Under the pieces are notes generated by a model. The model was not told the DNA's origin. It saw only the letters and a program-made list of their open reading frames with translations, and did not search any database. Shown in pieces: positions 1-5,236 of a DNA stretch of 6,995 bases (positions are counted from its first letter, which is position 1; the number at the start of each line of letters is the position of its first letter). The position numbers and the translations under genes were made by a program. This stretch comes from Anaerolineae bacterium (GTDB lineage: Bacteria > Chloroflexota > Anaerolineae > Aggregatilineales > Aggregatilineaceae): contig JAOSJP010000019.1 of assembly GCA_027494015.1 (NCBI GenBank), positions 1 through 6,995 on the forward strand, in the 5' to 3' direction.

Positions 1-60
1 CCCGAAGTCTGGACAGGACATCTTTTCCCCCACGCTCCACGCTCTGCCCCACCCCGGAAT

Positions 61-89
61 TTGTCAAGCGGCGGCTGGGACTATACAGT
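61..89 (+). promoter_or_regulatory. Putative sigma-70-type promoter of the lipoprotein gene
   Basis: A -35-like TTGTCA at 61-66 (5 of 6 to TTGACA) is followed after 17 bases by TACAGT at 84-89 (4 of 6 to TATAAT). Transcription would start near 96, giving a leader of about 33 bases before the ATG at 129. An alternative -10, TATACA at 82-87, overlaps it but leaves only a 15-base spacer. This is by-eye consensus matching only. Confidence 0.45.
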
Positions 90-128
90 TACACGGGCAA
101 CGCACAAGCGACGGAAAGGACGCTGCGG

Positions 129-971
129 ATGGGCTTCCCTGGGCGAATCGGGCTGGTATTTGCGCTGCTGGTGCTGCTCCTGGCCGCCTGCGCCACCTTC
201 GACGAGACGCGCGAGACGGCGGACACGGTGGATGACGCGGTGGCGCTGATGCAGGCCGTGGACGAACGCGGAGTCGCCGGGCGCGTCAGCCAGGGCGTAG
301 ATGATCTTGGCGCGGCGGGCGTGGGCTATGAGGCTGCGGTCGTCGTGCGACAGGGCCGCCTCAACGCGGACGGCGCGCCGGACTCAGCCGCCACGAGTGA
401 GCAGCATTACACGCTGCGGGTTGACGCGGAGGGCGACTTACAGGCCACGCTCAGCGGAGGGGACACGCCCGCTACGTATGTGGTGCCGGGCGACCAGCCA
501 TCGCTCGCGCCGGTCTACCGCGTCACGGGGGACAGCTACGCCTGCGCCAGCGATGATCCGGCTGCGGCAGGGATGAGCACGGGCCTTGCCGGGCTGATCG
601 CCGCTCATGACGCGCTCGCCGCAGCCCCGCAGATGCTGTCCGTCATCGCCGAGCCGGAAGAGACGACGGTCGCCGGACGCAAAGCGACGCAGCACACCCT
701 CGTCTCGCGTGTTGAGGACGCCCTGCGCATCCTGGACACCTACGGGGGCAACGAAGCGATGGAGCAGGCGGTCGCGGCGGCGGAGACGGTGACGTTCTCC
801 GGCGAAGTGGTCTTCGACGACGGGACGGGCGCGCTGCTGCGCCTGCACAGCACGACGACCCGGCGCGACCAGGATCAGTGGGCGGAATTCCGCTTTGAGC
901 TAACACAGTGGGACAGCGTGCCGGACGTTGCGCGCCCGGACGCCGCCCAGATTGCGGTGCCCTGCGGCTAG
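129..971 (+). CDS. Exported lipoprotein of unknown function (possibly LolA/LppX-like fold)
   Basis: This 280-residue protein begins with a lipoprotein signal: Arg6, a hydrophobic stretch at about 8-20 and a lipobox LLAAC with the acylated cysteine at Cys21. The mature protein should therefore be anchored by lipid on the outer face of a membrane. No catalytic motif is visible. The mature part starts with a short acidic helical stretch (about 23-60). Alternating beta-like segments follow (for example 92-108, 116-134 and 222-242), with a helical region at about 150-172. This looks like the half-barrel of LolA/LppX-type lipoproteins, but that is an impression of shape and not of sequence. Cys139 and the penultimate Cys279 could form a disulfide. 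AAAGG about 9 bases before the ATG is a plausible ribosome binding site, and the signal peptide starts right at this ATG. The TAG stop lies inside the left end of an inverted repeat that bounds the following intergenic block. The gene converges on the WD40 gene. The class 'lipoprotein' is firm and the function is unknown. Confidence 0.85.
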   Translation: MGFPGRIGLVFALLVLLLAACATFDETRETADTVDDAVALMQAVDERGVAGRVSQGVDDLGAAGVGYEAAVVVRQGRLNADGAPDSAATSEQHYTLRVDAEGDLQATLSGGDTPATYVVPGDQPSLAPVYRVTGDSYACASDDPAAAGMSTGLAGLIAAHDALAAAPQMLSVIAEPEETTVAGRKATQHTLVSRVEDALRILDTYGGNEAMEQAVAAAETVTFSGEVVFDDGTGALLRLHSTTTRRDQDQWAEFRFELTQWDSVPDVARPDAAQIAVPCG

Positions 972-1204
972 AGCGCGCTATACACTTTTCAACCCCTATC
1001 CCCCGGCCCCTTTCCCCCAAGCAGGGAAAGGGGCCTCCCGCTGGCGACACTGTTGGGGACAAGCTGGTTGTAGGGGCGTAAACGCCCGGATTTTATCGCC
1101 AACAGTATCGCTGGCAGGGAAGGACTACAGGGTGGGGTTAGGCGCTACTATGCGCCATACTCTGCACGCTACGCCTCGCGTGCGAAGTTCATAACACGCT
1201 CTAG
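968..1204. repeat. Convergent intergenic block with terminal inverted repeats and nested hairpins (MITE-like candidate)
   Basis: This block fills the gap between two converging genes and holds no gene. Its ends form a 14-bp inverted repeat with two mismatches: CTAGAGCGCGCTAT at 968-981 and ATAACACGCTCTAG at 1191-1204. Inside are several further palindromes. There is a perfect 12-bp stem (1005-1016 with 1024-1035). A 13-bp inverted repeat with one mismatch (1044-1056 with 1099-1111) encloses GGGCGT-AA-ACGCCC at 1074-1087. GGCGC-TACTAT-GCGCC lies at 1141-1156. The left end includes the stop codon of the lipoprotein gene, and the right end stops one base before the complement of the WD40 stop. 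No target-site duplication is obvious. It may be a non-autonomous element or simply a structured terminator region. Confidence 0.5.
1005..1035. terminator. Strong hairpin between converging genes, possible bidirectional terminator
   Basis: GGCCCCTTTCCC at 1005-1016 is perfectly complementary to GGGAAAGGGGCC at 1024-1035, with a 7-base loop. It lies 34 bases after the lipoprotein stop and about 170 bases beyond the WD40 stop, so it could end transcripts from both sides. No T tract follows on either strand, so it is not a classic intrinsic terminator and may act as a 3' stabiliser or repeat module instead. Confidence 0.45.
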
Positions 1205-1205
1205 T

Positions 1206-2198
1206 TCAGGGCACGCGCGCAGTCAGCGCGTAGATCGGCCCGGTTTCGTCCAGCACAAAAATGGTGCGCCCATCGCCCGGCCATACGATGTCAAAGAACG
1301 CCACGCCGTCGGGCAGGCCCATCCCCCGGCGGTCAGCGCGCTGAAGCACCGGCTTTGCGTCCGGCTGGCTTTCGCGCAGGCCGGCGAGATTCCACAGGAA
1401 CAGGTCGCGCCCCGGCGAGGGCAGCGTCAGCAGCAGCGTGCTGTCGGGAGAGAAGACGGCATTGCGGCAGCCCTGCCCTGGCAGCGGCAGCAGCGCGACC
1501 TGCTCCCTCGTCGCCACGTCCCACAGGCCCAGGGTCGGCTGCGCGCCGCAGCCAAGCAGCCAGCGCCCGTCGGGTGAGAACGCGATCTGGTGGGAGGCCT
1601 GGTGCCGCGCAAGCGCGATGGAGGCGAACGGCTCGCCCGCTGGCAGCGTCCATACCTGAAGGTCACGGTCAGTGGCGACGGCTACCAGCCGGGAGTCCGG
1701 CGAGAAAGCCGCCCGCGTGGCGACCGCCTCCACCTCGACACGATCCGCGTCAATCACGGCGCGCAGCAGATCGCCCGACGGCACCGACCATACGCGCGCG
1801 CCGCGCTCAGCGCCGATGGTGACCAGATAGTGCCCGTCCGGGGAAAATGCCAGGAAGCCAATGGCCTCCCGGTGCGCCTGGAAGTTGGCGACCATCTCTC
1901 CCTGTGGCACGCGCCACAGCGTGACGCCGCCGTTCTCCGACCCGAACGCCAGCAGCGTTCTGTCCGGCGACTGGGCGACAGGCCCCGCCGTCGCCGTCCG
2001 GTAGCCGCTGAACTCCGCCAGCGGCTCTGCATCAGCGGGTGGCGGGATGACCGCCAGCGACCACACCCGTGCCAGGCCGTCGCGATCCACCGTGATCAGC
2101 GTGTCGTCGCCAGAGCCGAAGAACACATGGCGCGCGGGCAGGTTCTCGCGGAAGAACAGGTCTTCCCCCGTCGGTGAGATTCCACACCCCGACCACAT
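1206..2198 (-). CDS. WD40-repeat lipoprotein, 3' part (frame after the frameshift)
   Basis: This minus-strand frame carries most of a beta-propeller protein: about 319 real residues from GEDLFF onward (from about 2165 down to the TGA at 1206-1208). WD40-type blades repeat every 40 to 48 residues. Typical cores are AFSPDGHYLVT, AFSPDSRLVAV, AFSPDGRWLLG and VFSPDSTLLLT, each followed by strand endings such as RVWSL, TLWRV, RVWSV, QVWTL and GLWDV. Six full blades plus a weak C-terminal one (ending near ALTARVP) are seen. With the blade in the 5' part this gives seven or eight, as expected for a closed propeller. Such domains are protein-interaction platforms; no enzymatic residue is apparent. 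The first 11 residues of the open frame (from the ATG at 2196-2198) are an out-of-frame reading of the preceding blade, so this ATG is unlikely to be the true start. Joined to the 5' part by dropping one base, it gives a 421-residue lipoprotein. Confidence 0.8.
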   Translation of the reverse strand: MWSGCGISPTGEDLFFRENLPARHVFFGSGDDTLITVDRDGLARVWSLAVIPPPADAEPLAEFSGYRTATAGPVAQSPDRTLLAFGSENGGVTLWRVPQGEMVANFQAHREAIGFLAFSPDGHYLVTIGAERGARVWSVPSGDLLRAVIDADRVEVEAVATRAAFSPDSRLVAVATDRDLQVWTLPAGEPFASIALARHQASHQIAFSPDGRWLLGCGAQPTLGLWDVATREQVALLPLPGQGCRNAVFSPDSTLLLTLPSPGRDLFLWNLAGLRESQPDAKPVLQRADRRGMGLPDGVAFFDIVWPGDGRTIFVLDETGPIYALTARVP

Positions 2199-2472
2199 TG
2201 TCAGCGGCAGCGGTTGCCAGGCGCGCGCCGCTGGCCGAGAGCGCCAGGTCGTTGACGGTGCCCTGGTGCAGCCGCAGAACGCCGCTCACCGCAACGATGG
2301 GGTTGTCGGCGCTGATGACCGCCTGGGCTGGCTGCCAGGCCATGACCAGCGGCACAGGGGTGTTGGTCGGCTGGCTCGTGTCGCGCGGCGCATCGCCGCC
2401 GCAGGCGGACAGCGCCGCTCCCAGCACGAGCGCCAGCCCGCCCCAGACCCCCGCGTGATTTGTTCGTCGCAT
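2032..2472 (-). CDS. WD40-repeat lipoprotein, 5' part with signal peptide and first blade
   Basis: This part starts at the ATG complementary to 2470-2472. That start gives a clean lipoprotein signal: MRRTNHAG, then a hydrophobic core, then the lipobox LSAC with Cys24. GAAAGG sits about 9 bases upstream as a ribosome binding site; an in-frame ATG 33 codons further upstream would spoil the signal peptide. After a Thr/Pro-rich linker comes the first WD40 blade (residues about 67-102: LHQGTVNDLALSASG...VGVWNLTDG). Beyond residue 102 (near 2167) the frame reads 45 Arg/Pro-rich residues with no propeller character and stops at 2032. The propeller continues in another frame, so these 45 residues are an artefact of a one-base shift. 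The gene is divergent from padR, with a palindromic repeat in the shared upstream region. It may encode a surface-anchored propeller of unknown partner. Confidence 0.75.
   Translation of the reverse strand: MRRTNHAGVWGGLALVLGAALSACGGDAPRDTSQPTNTPVPLVMAWQPAQAVISADNPIVAVSGVLRLHQGTVNDLALSASGARLATAAADNVVGVWNLTDGGRPVLPREPARAPCVLRLWRRHADHGGSRRPGTGVVAGGHPATR
2165..2169 (-). other. Frameshift site in the WD40 gene (C5/G5 tract)
   Basis: The two reading frames of the WD40 gene meet at a run of five C (five G on the coding strand). With five G the reading is VWNLTDG-GR and leaves the family pattern. With four G it is VWNLTDG-EDLFF and continues straight into the next blade. Deleting any one base of the run restores a 421-residue frame (2472 to 2167, then 2165 to 1206). 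A homopolymer length error in the assembly is the simplest explanation. A true recent mutation is possible. Confidence 0.8.
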
Positions 2473-2534
2473 CCGCACAAGCCTTTCTCCGCGCCCGGCC
2501 TGACCCAGGGCAATCGCATCAAAGCCCGCCGCTC

Positions 2535-2704
2535 GTAGGGGCGCCGCTCTGCTGCGCCTGCTTGACCTCACCCCGCTCGGCGCTGACGCGCCTCGCCGCC
2601 CCCTCTCCGTTGACGGAGAGGGGGCAAGCCGAGCGCAGCGAGGCTGGAGGTGAGGTCAATATCCCCGCGTCCAGCAAGTCGCTGCCAACTTTTGCACGCA
2701 CCCC
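2535..2704. repeat. Composite palindromic intergenic repeat, copy 1
   Basis: About 170 bp, nearly the same as 4975-5146 (close to nine in ten positions by eye, with a few 1-base gaps). From left to right: a GTAGGGGCGC module with a small stem (GGCGC 2540-2544 with GCGCC 2554-2558); an outer perfect 11-bp inverted repeat (TTGACCTCACC 2562-2572 with GGTGAGGTCAA 2649-2659); and an inner perfect 12-bp stem (2599-2610 with 2613-2624) with a 2-base centre. A non-palindromic tail containing GCAAGTCGCTG runs to about 2704. It lies between the divergent WD40 and padR genes and ends about 15 bases before the padR promoter. It encodes no protein. It is best seen as a REP- or MITE-like element. Confidence 0.85.
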
Positions 2705-2718
2705 TGACCCGCGCCCAA

Positions 2719-2747
2719 TTGACTTCGGGGCCGCGCTTGTGTACGCT
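2719..2747 (+). promoter_or_regulatory. Putative promoter of the padR gene
   Basis: TTGACT at 2719-2724 (5 of 6 to the -35 consensus) is followed after 17 bases by TACGCT at 2742-2747, which keeps the important T, A and final T of a -10 box. The start of transcription would fall near 2754 and the coding ATG is at 2838. The -10 lies inside a palindrome (2738-2752), which suggests repression at this promoter. Confidence 0.5.
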
Positions 2748-2758
2748 ACACAGGTGTA
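2738..2758. promoter_or_regulatory. Candidate PadR operator: two overlapping palindromes
   Basis: TGTGTA-CGC-TACACA (2738-2752) is a perfect 6-3-6 palindrome. Its right half is reused in TACAC-AG-GTGTA (2747-2758), a perfect 5-2-5 palindrome. A looser TTGTA follows at 2759-2763. The array covers the -10 box and probable start site of the padR promoter. PadR-family repressors commonly bind dyad sites with GT/AC-rich halves in their own promoters, so autoregulation is the natural reading; binding itself is inferred. Confidence 0.55.
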
Positions 2759-2837
2759 TTGTATCCGACTTTGCGCGCGCCGGTCCCGGATGATCGTGAG
2801 CACCGGCCAGCCAGCGCCGCTCACAGGTGACGCCGCC

Positions 2838-3626
2838 ATGACTGACGCCGAACTCGCTGTCCTGAGCATCATCGCCGAAGGCCCGATCTACGGCTACGAT
2901 TTGCAGACCGTCATCGCCCAGCGCGGGCTGCGCGCCTGGACGCAGATTGGTGTCTCGTCCATGTACTACGTGCTGGACAAGCTGGCGCGCCAGGGCCTGG
3001 TCGAGGCCAGCGGCACGCCGGGCGCTGACGAGACCGCGCGCCGCCAGTACCGCATCACCGCAGCGGGATTCGGCGTGCTGCAGACCGCCGTCGCCGACCT
3101 GATCAGCACGCCGCGCGAGCACGCCGACGAATTCGAGCTGGGACTGGCCAACCTGCACGTCCTGCGCCCGGATCAGATTCGCGCCGCCTTCGCCGCCTAC
3201 CGGCAGGAACTCGCCTCGCGGCTGGCCCAGGCCCGCGAGCGACAGGGCGCGCTGCAGAATGGCGGCGCGCCGTTTCACGTCGCGGCAATGCTCGGTCACC
3301 GCGCGGCCATGCTCGCCGCTGAGATAGCCTGGATGAGCGAGTTCGCGGACGCCTGGGAAGCCCAGGCCCCGCCGGACGAAGCCCCGCCTCCTCCACCTGA
3401 ACCCGCCGACATCCCGCGTATGAAACAGGTTGTGCTTCCCCAAGACCCGGATTCGCCACACCGCCGCGCCACGCGTCGCGCGCAGGGCACACTGCCTTCT
3501 GCGCCGACGAAGATCAGCGCCGAGACGCCCACTGATCAGATGAGCACCCCGGCAGAAGACCAGGACTCCGTCGCGCCGCCAGCCGAGGCCGCCGAGACGC
3601 CCGCCCCGCCCGACGAAGCGCGTTGA
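2838..3626 (+). CDS. PadR-family transcriptional regulator with a long Pro/Ala-rich tail
   Basis: This 262-residue protein shows the PadR winged-helix domain at residues 4-76. The helix-1 region reads LAVLSIIAEGPIYGYDL. The recognition region is VSSMYYVLDKLARQGLV, and the wing ends in RRQYRITAAG. PadR proteins bind operator DNA as dimers and usually act as repressors of stress, efflux or envelope genes, released by small ligands. Residues about 95-172 are a helical region resembling the PadR C-terminal dimerisation domain (EFELGLANLHVL...EIAWMSEFADAW). The last 86 residues or so (177-262) are Pro-, Ala- and Glu-rich with a PPPPPEP run and look disordered, an unusual extension for this family. 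The start at 2838 is supported by AGGTGA at 2825-2830, seven bases upstream, and by the family's usual N-terminus. An in-frame ATG at 2790 is less likely. The gene is divergent from the WD40 gene and 73 bases ahead of the kinase. Its target genes cannot be read from sequence, but its own promoter carries palindromes. Confidence 0.9.
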   Translation: MTDAELAVLSIIAEGPIYGYDLQTVIAQRGLRAWTQIGVSSMYYVLDKLARQGLVEASGTPGADETARRQYRITAAGFGVLQTAVADLISTPREHADEFELGLANLHVLRPDQIRAAFAAYRQELASRLAQARERQGALQNGGAPFHVAAMLGHRAAMLAAEIAWMSEFADAWEAQAPPDEAPPPPPEPADIPRMKQVVLPQDPDSPHRRATRRAQGTLPSAPTKISAETPTDQMSTPAEDQDSVAPPAEAAETPAPPDEAR

Positions 3627-3640
3627 GTCAGATTCCGCGA

Positions 3641-3661
3641 ACAGCGCTAACGCTGTACAAT
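3641..3661 (+). promoter_or_regulatory. Palindrome and -10-like box upstream of the kinase gene
   Basis: ACAGCG-CTAA-CGCTGT (3641-3656) is a perfect 6-bp dyad. It overlaps by one base a good -10 box, TACAAT at 3656-3661 (5 of 6). No convincing -35 lies 17 bases upstream (TTCCGC at 3633-3638 is weak); TTGAGT at 3623 is too far. The dyad could be an operator for the kinase promoter or a weak hairpin ending the padR transcript. Confidence 0.4.
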
Positions 3662-3699
3662 AGGTGGGTGCGTGTTCCTCAAACATCCTGAGGCCGCCC

Positions 3700-4944
3700 A
3701 TGACTCGACCGCCAGGCATCCTTTACATTGACCGCGACGACGCGCGCCGGGGGCGCATCTGGCACGCGCTGTCTCGCGCCGGCTATCAGATTGCGCTCGC
3801 CGTGACCGCGCTCGACGGGTTGGAGCAGGCCCAGCGCGCGCGCCCCGACCTGATCCTGGTCGAAGGCGATCTGCGCGATGCGCGCGCCCACCATCTCGCC
3901 GCGCGGCTGAGCACGGCCCCTGGCCTGGGCGGCGTGCCCATTGTCGCGCTGACCGCCCCCGGACGCACCCCTCCACGCCAGGCAGCTTCCGCCGCCGGAC
4001 TGGACGGCTGGATCGCCGACTCGAACGACGACCGGGTGCTTGTACAGCGCGTCGAGGAATTCCTGGACGACTTCTACGGCAACGCAGTCGCCATCACCGC
4101 GCCGCACACGCCTCAGGACACGCTGACCCGCCTGGAAACCAGTCTGCGCGAGCTGGAGGCCAGCAATCGCGCGCTGCGCCGCCTGGATCGCATCAAAGAG
4201 GACTTCATCCAACTGACCGCCCACGAGCTGCGCACGCCGCTGACGACTGTTTATGGTTACAGCCGCCTGGTGCAAACTCTGCCCGCCGTCCAGGAACTCA
4301 TGGTCCGCGATCCCGAAGTGCACGCCTGCCTGAGCGGGCTGATCGACTCCATCGAGCGTTTCCACCGCGTCATTGACGAGATCATCGTCGTCTCGCGCAT
4401 CGCCTCCGATCATCTGGACCTCAAGCGCAGCCCGACCTCCCTGCCGGCGCTCGTGGAGCGCGTCCTGCAGGACTACGCCAGAGTCGCCGAGCAGCGGCAG
4501 CTCACGCTCCGCGCCCGCCTGGATCGCAGCGTCAGGCTCTTCTTCGCCGACACCGACCTGCTGGAGCTAGCTCTCGGCAACGTGCTGGGCAACGCCATCA
4601 AGTACACGCCGGATGGCGGGGCAATCACCATCTACGGCGACGCTCACGACGACACCGTGACCATCAGTGTGCAGGATACCGGTATCGGCATTGACCCGGA
4701 CGAGCAGGAGCAGATCTTCGACCGCTTCTACACCGCCGGCGACACGCAGCTTCACACGACCAGCAAGACGGCTTTTCGCGGCGGCGGGCTGGGGCTGGGG
4801 CTGGCCATCTGTCGCGGCATCGTCGAGGCGCATGGGGGGCGCATCTGGGTAGAGAGCGATGGCTGCGACCCGGATCGGCTGCCCGGCAGCACCTTCGTCA
4901 TCCAGCTACCTTTGGAGCACGCCCCGCCCGACGCGCGCCGCTGA
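3700..4944 (+). CDS. Soluble sensor histidine kinase with N-terminal degenerate receiver domain
   Basis: The protein has 414 residues. Residues 6-125 have the receiver fold (ILYID, then PDLILVE, VALTA and GLDGWIADS). However, Glu55 stands where the phospho-accepting Asp belongs, Arg12 replaces one of the acidic pair, and Asp107-Ser108 replace the Lys-Pro motif. Only Asp11 and Thr85 are kept. A coiled-coil linker (about 138-168) leads to the HisKA domain with the H-box AHELRTPLT, phospho-acceptor His175. The ATPase domain has the N box (Asn298), the G1 box DTGIGI (326-331), the F box IFDRFY and the G2 box GGGLGLGLA (361-369). The catalytic half is thus complete and should autophosphorylate His175. 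No membrane segment or sensor domain other than the pseudo-receiver is visible, so it is cytoplasmic. The ATG at 3700 is preferred because a GAGG motif precedes it and the receiver begins just after it; a GTG at 3664 would add 12 residues without family support. No response regulator is adjacent, so the partner is unknown. Confidence 0.9.
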   Translation: MTRPPGILYIDRDDARRGRIWHALSRAGYQIALAVTALDGLEQAQRARPDLILVEGDLRDARAHHLAARLSTAPGLGGVPIVALTAPGRTPPRQAASAAGLDGWIADSNDDRVLVQRVEEFLDDFYGNAVAITAPHTPQDTLTRLETSLRELEASNRALRRLDRIKEDFIQLTAHELRTPLTTVYGYSRLVQTLPAVQELMVRDPEVHACLSGLIDSIERFHRVIDEIIVVSRIASDHLDLKRSPTSLPALVERVLQDYARVAEQRQLTLRARLDRSVRLFFADTDLLELALGNVLGNAIKYTPDGGAITIYGDAHDDTVTISVQDTGIGIDPDEQEQIFDRFYTAGDTQLHTTSKTAFRGGGLGLGLAICRGIVEAHGGRIWVESDGCDPDRLPGSTFVIQLPLEHAPPDARR

Positions 4945-4974
4945 GCGGCGCAAGGTCCGCAAATAACCTGTCAG

Positions 4975-5146
4975 GTAGGGGCGCTGCCCTGCTGCGCCCT
5001 GGGTTTACCTCACCCCCGCTCGGCGCTGACGCGCCTCGCCGCCCCCTCTCCGTCAACGAAGAGGGGGCAAGCCGAGCGCAGCGAGGCTGGGGGTGAGGTC
5101 AATACTTCCGCATCAAGCAAGTCGCTGACAACCTTTGCATGCACCC
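4975..5146. repeat. Composite palindromic intergenic repeat, copy 2
   Basis: This is the second copy of the element at 2535-2704, in the same orientation. It has the GTAGGGGCGC module with a 6-bp stem (GGGCGC 4979-4984 with GCGCCC 4994-4999). The outer 11-bp inverted repeat is perfect (ACCTCACCCCC 5007-5017 with GGGGGTGAGGT 5089-5099). The inner 12-bp stem has one mismatch (5042-5053 with 5056-5067). The tail with GCAAGTCGCTG is also present. It follows the kinase stop by 30 bases and precedes the DUF2207 promoter region, so it may also serve as a transcript end for the kinase. It holds no gene. Confidence 0.85.
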
Positions 5147-5183
5147 AACGAAGCCACGGCGTGCGCGGCTGGCCGCACTGCGC

Positions 5184-5189
5184 TAAAAT
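5184..5189 (+). promoter_or_regulatory. Putative -10 box of the DUF2207 gene
   Basis: TAAAAT at 5184-5189 (5 of 6) sits in a short AT-rich patch within otherwise GC-rich DNA, 47 bases before the ATG. A small dyad GCGGC-TG-GCCGC (5165-5176) lies just upstream. No clear -35 is visible at the right distance. Confidence 0.4.
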
Positions 5190-5236
5190 AGAGCACCCAT
5201 CGCCCGGCAAGACGCAGCCCCAACGGTAGACATGCC

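Noticed and set aside
1..60. Left-edge sequence with pyrimidine-rich tracts
   Set aside because: It is too short and without a clear frame, hairpin or motif; nothing can be supported there.
2161..2175. Programmed ribosomal frameshifting in the WD40 gene
   Set aside because: Continuing the propeller requires skipping one base (+1). The site has only a GGGGG run, without a rare or stop codon to pause the ribosome. An assembly error or mutation is simpler.
2473..2534. Promoter for the WD40 gene on the minus strand
   Set aside because: A TTGATG-like -35 can be found, but no -10 box lies at a suitable distance, so no promoter is called.
2571..2644. Short arms of the intergenic repeats as a CRISPR array
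   Set aside because: There are only two distant copies, they are long composite palindromes, and there are no regularly spaced short repeats or unique spacers and no cas genes.
2460..2837. N-terminal extension of the PadR frame back to 2460
   Set aside because: The extension translates the palindromic repeat and the promoter region and has no family similarity. The start at 2838 has a good ribosome binding site and matches the usual PadR N-terminus.
2568..3719. Long minus-strand open frame of 383 codons opposite padR
   Set aside because: It covers the padR gene and part of the repeat and its product is Arg/Gly-rich with no domain. The plus strand has a clear PadR protein with promoter and ribosome binding site. 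High GC commonly opens antisense frames of this kind.
3679..4413. Minus-strand open frame of 244 codons opposite the kinase gene
   Set aside because: It is a shadow of the kinase frame; the product has no domain and the plus strand shows all kinase boxes.
5010..5210. Minus-strand open frame of 66 codons over repeat copy 2, with a similar peptide over copy 1
   Set aside because: The similar peptides (both with SLRSACPL) arise because the underlying DNA repeat is the same; there is no ribosome binding site and the frame in copy 1 has a different start and end. It is a by-product of the repeat.
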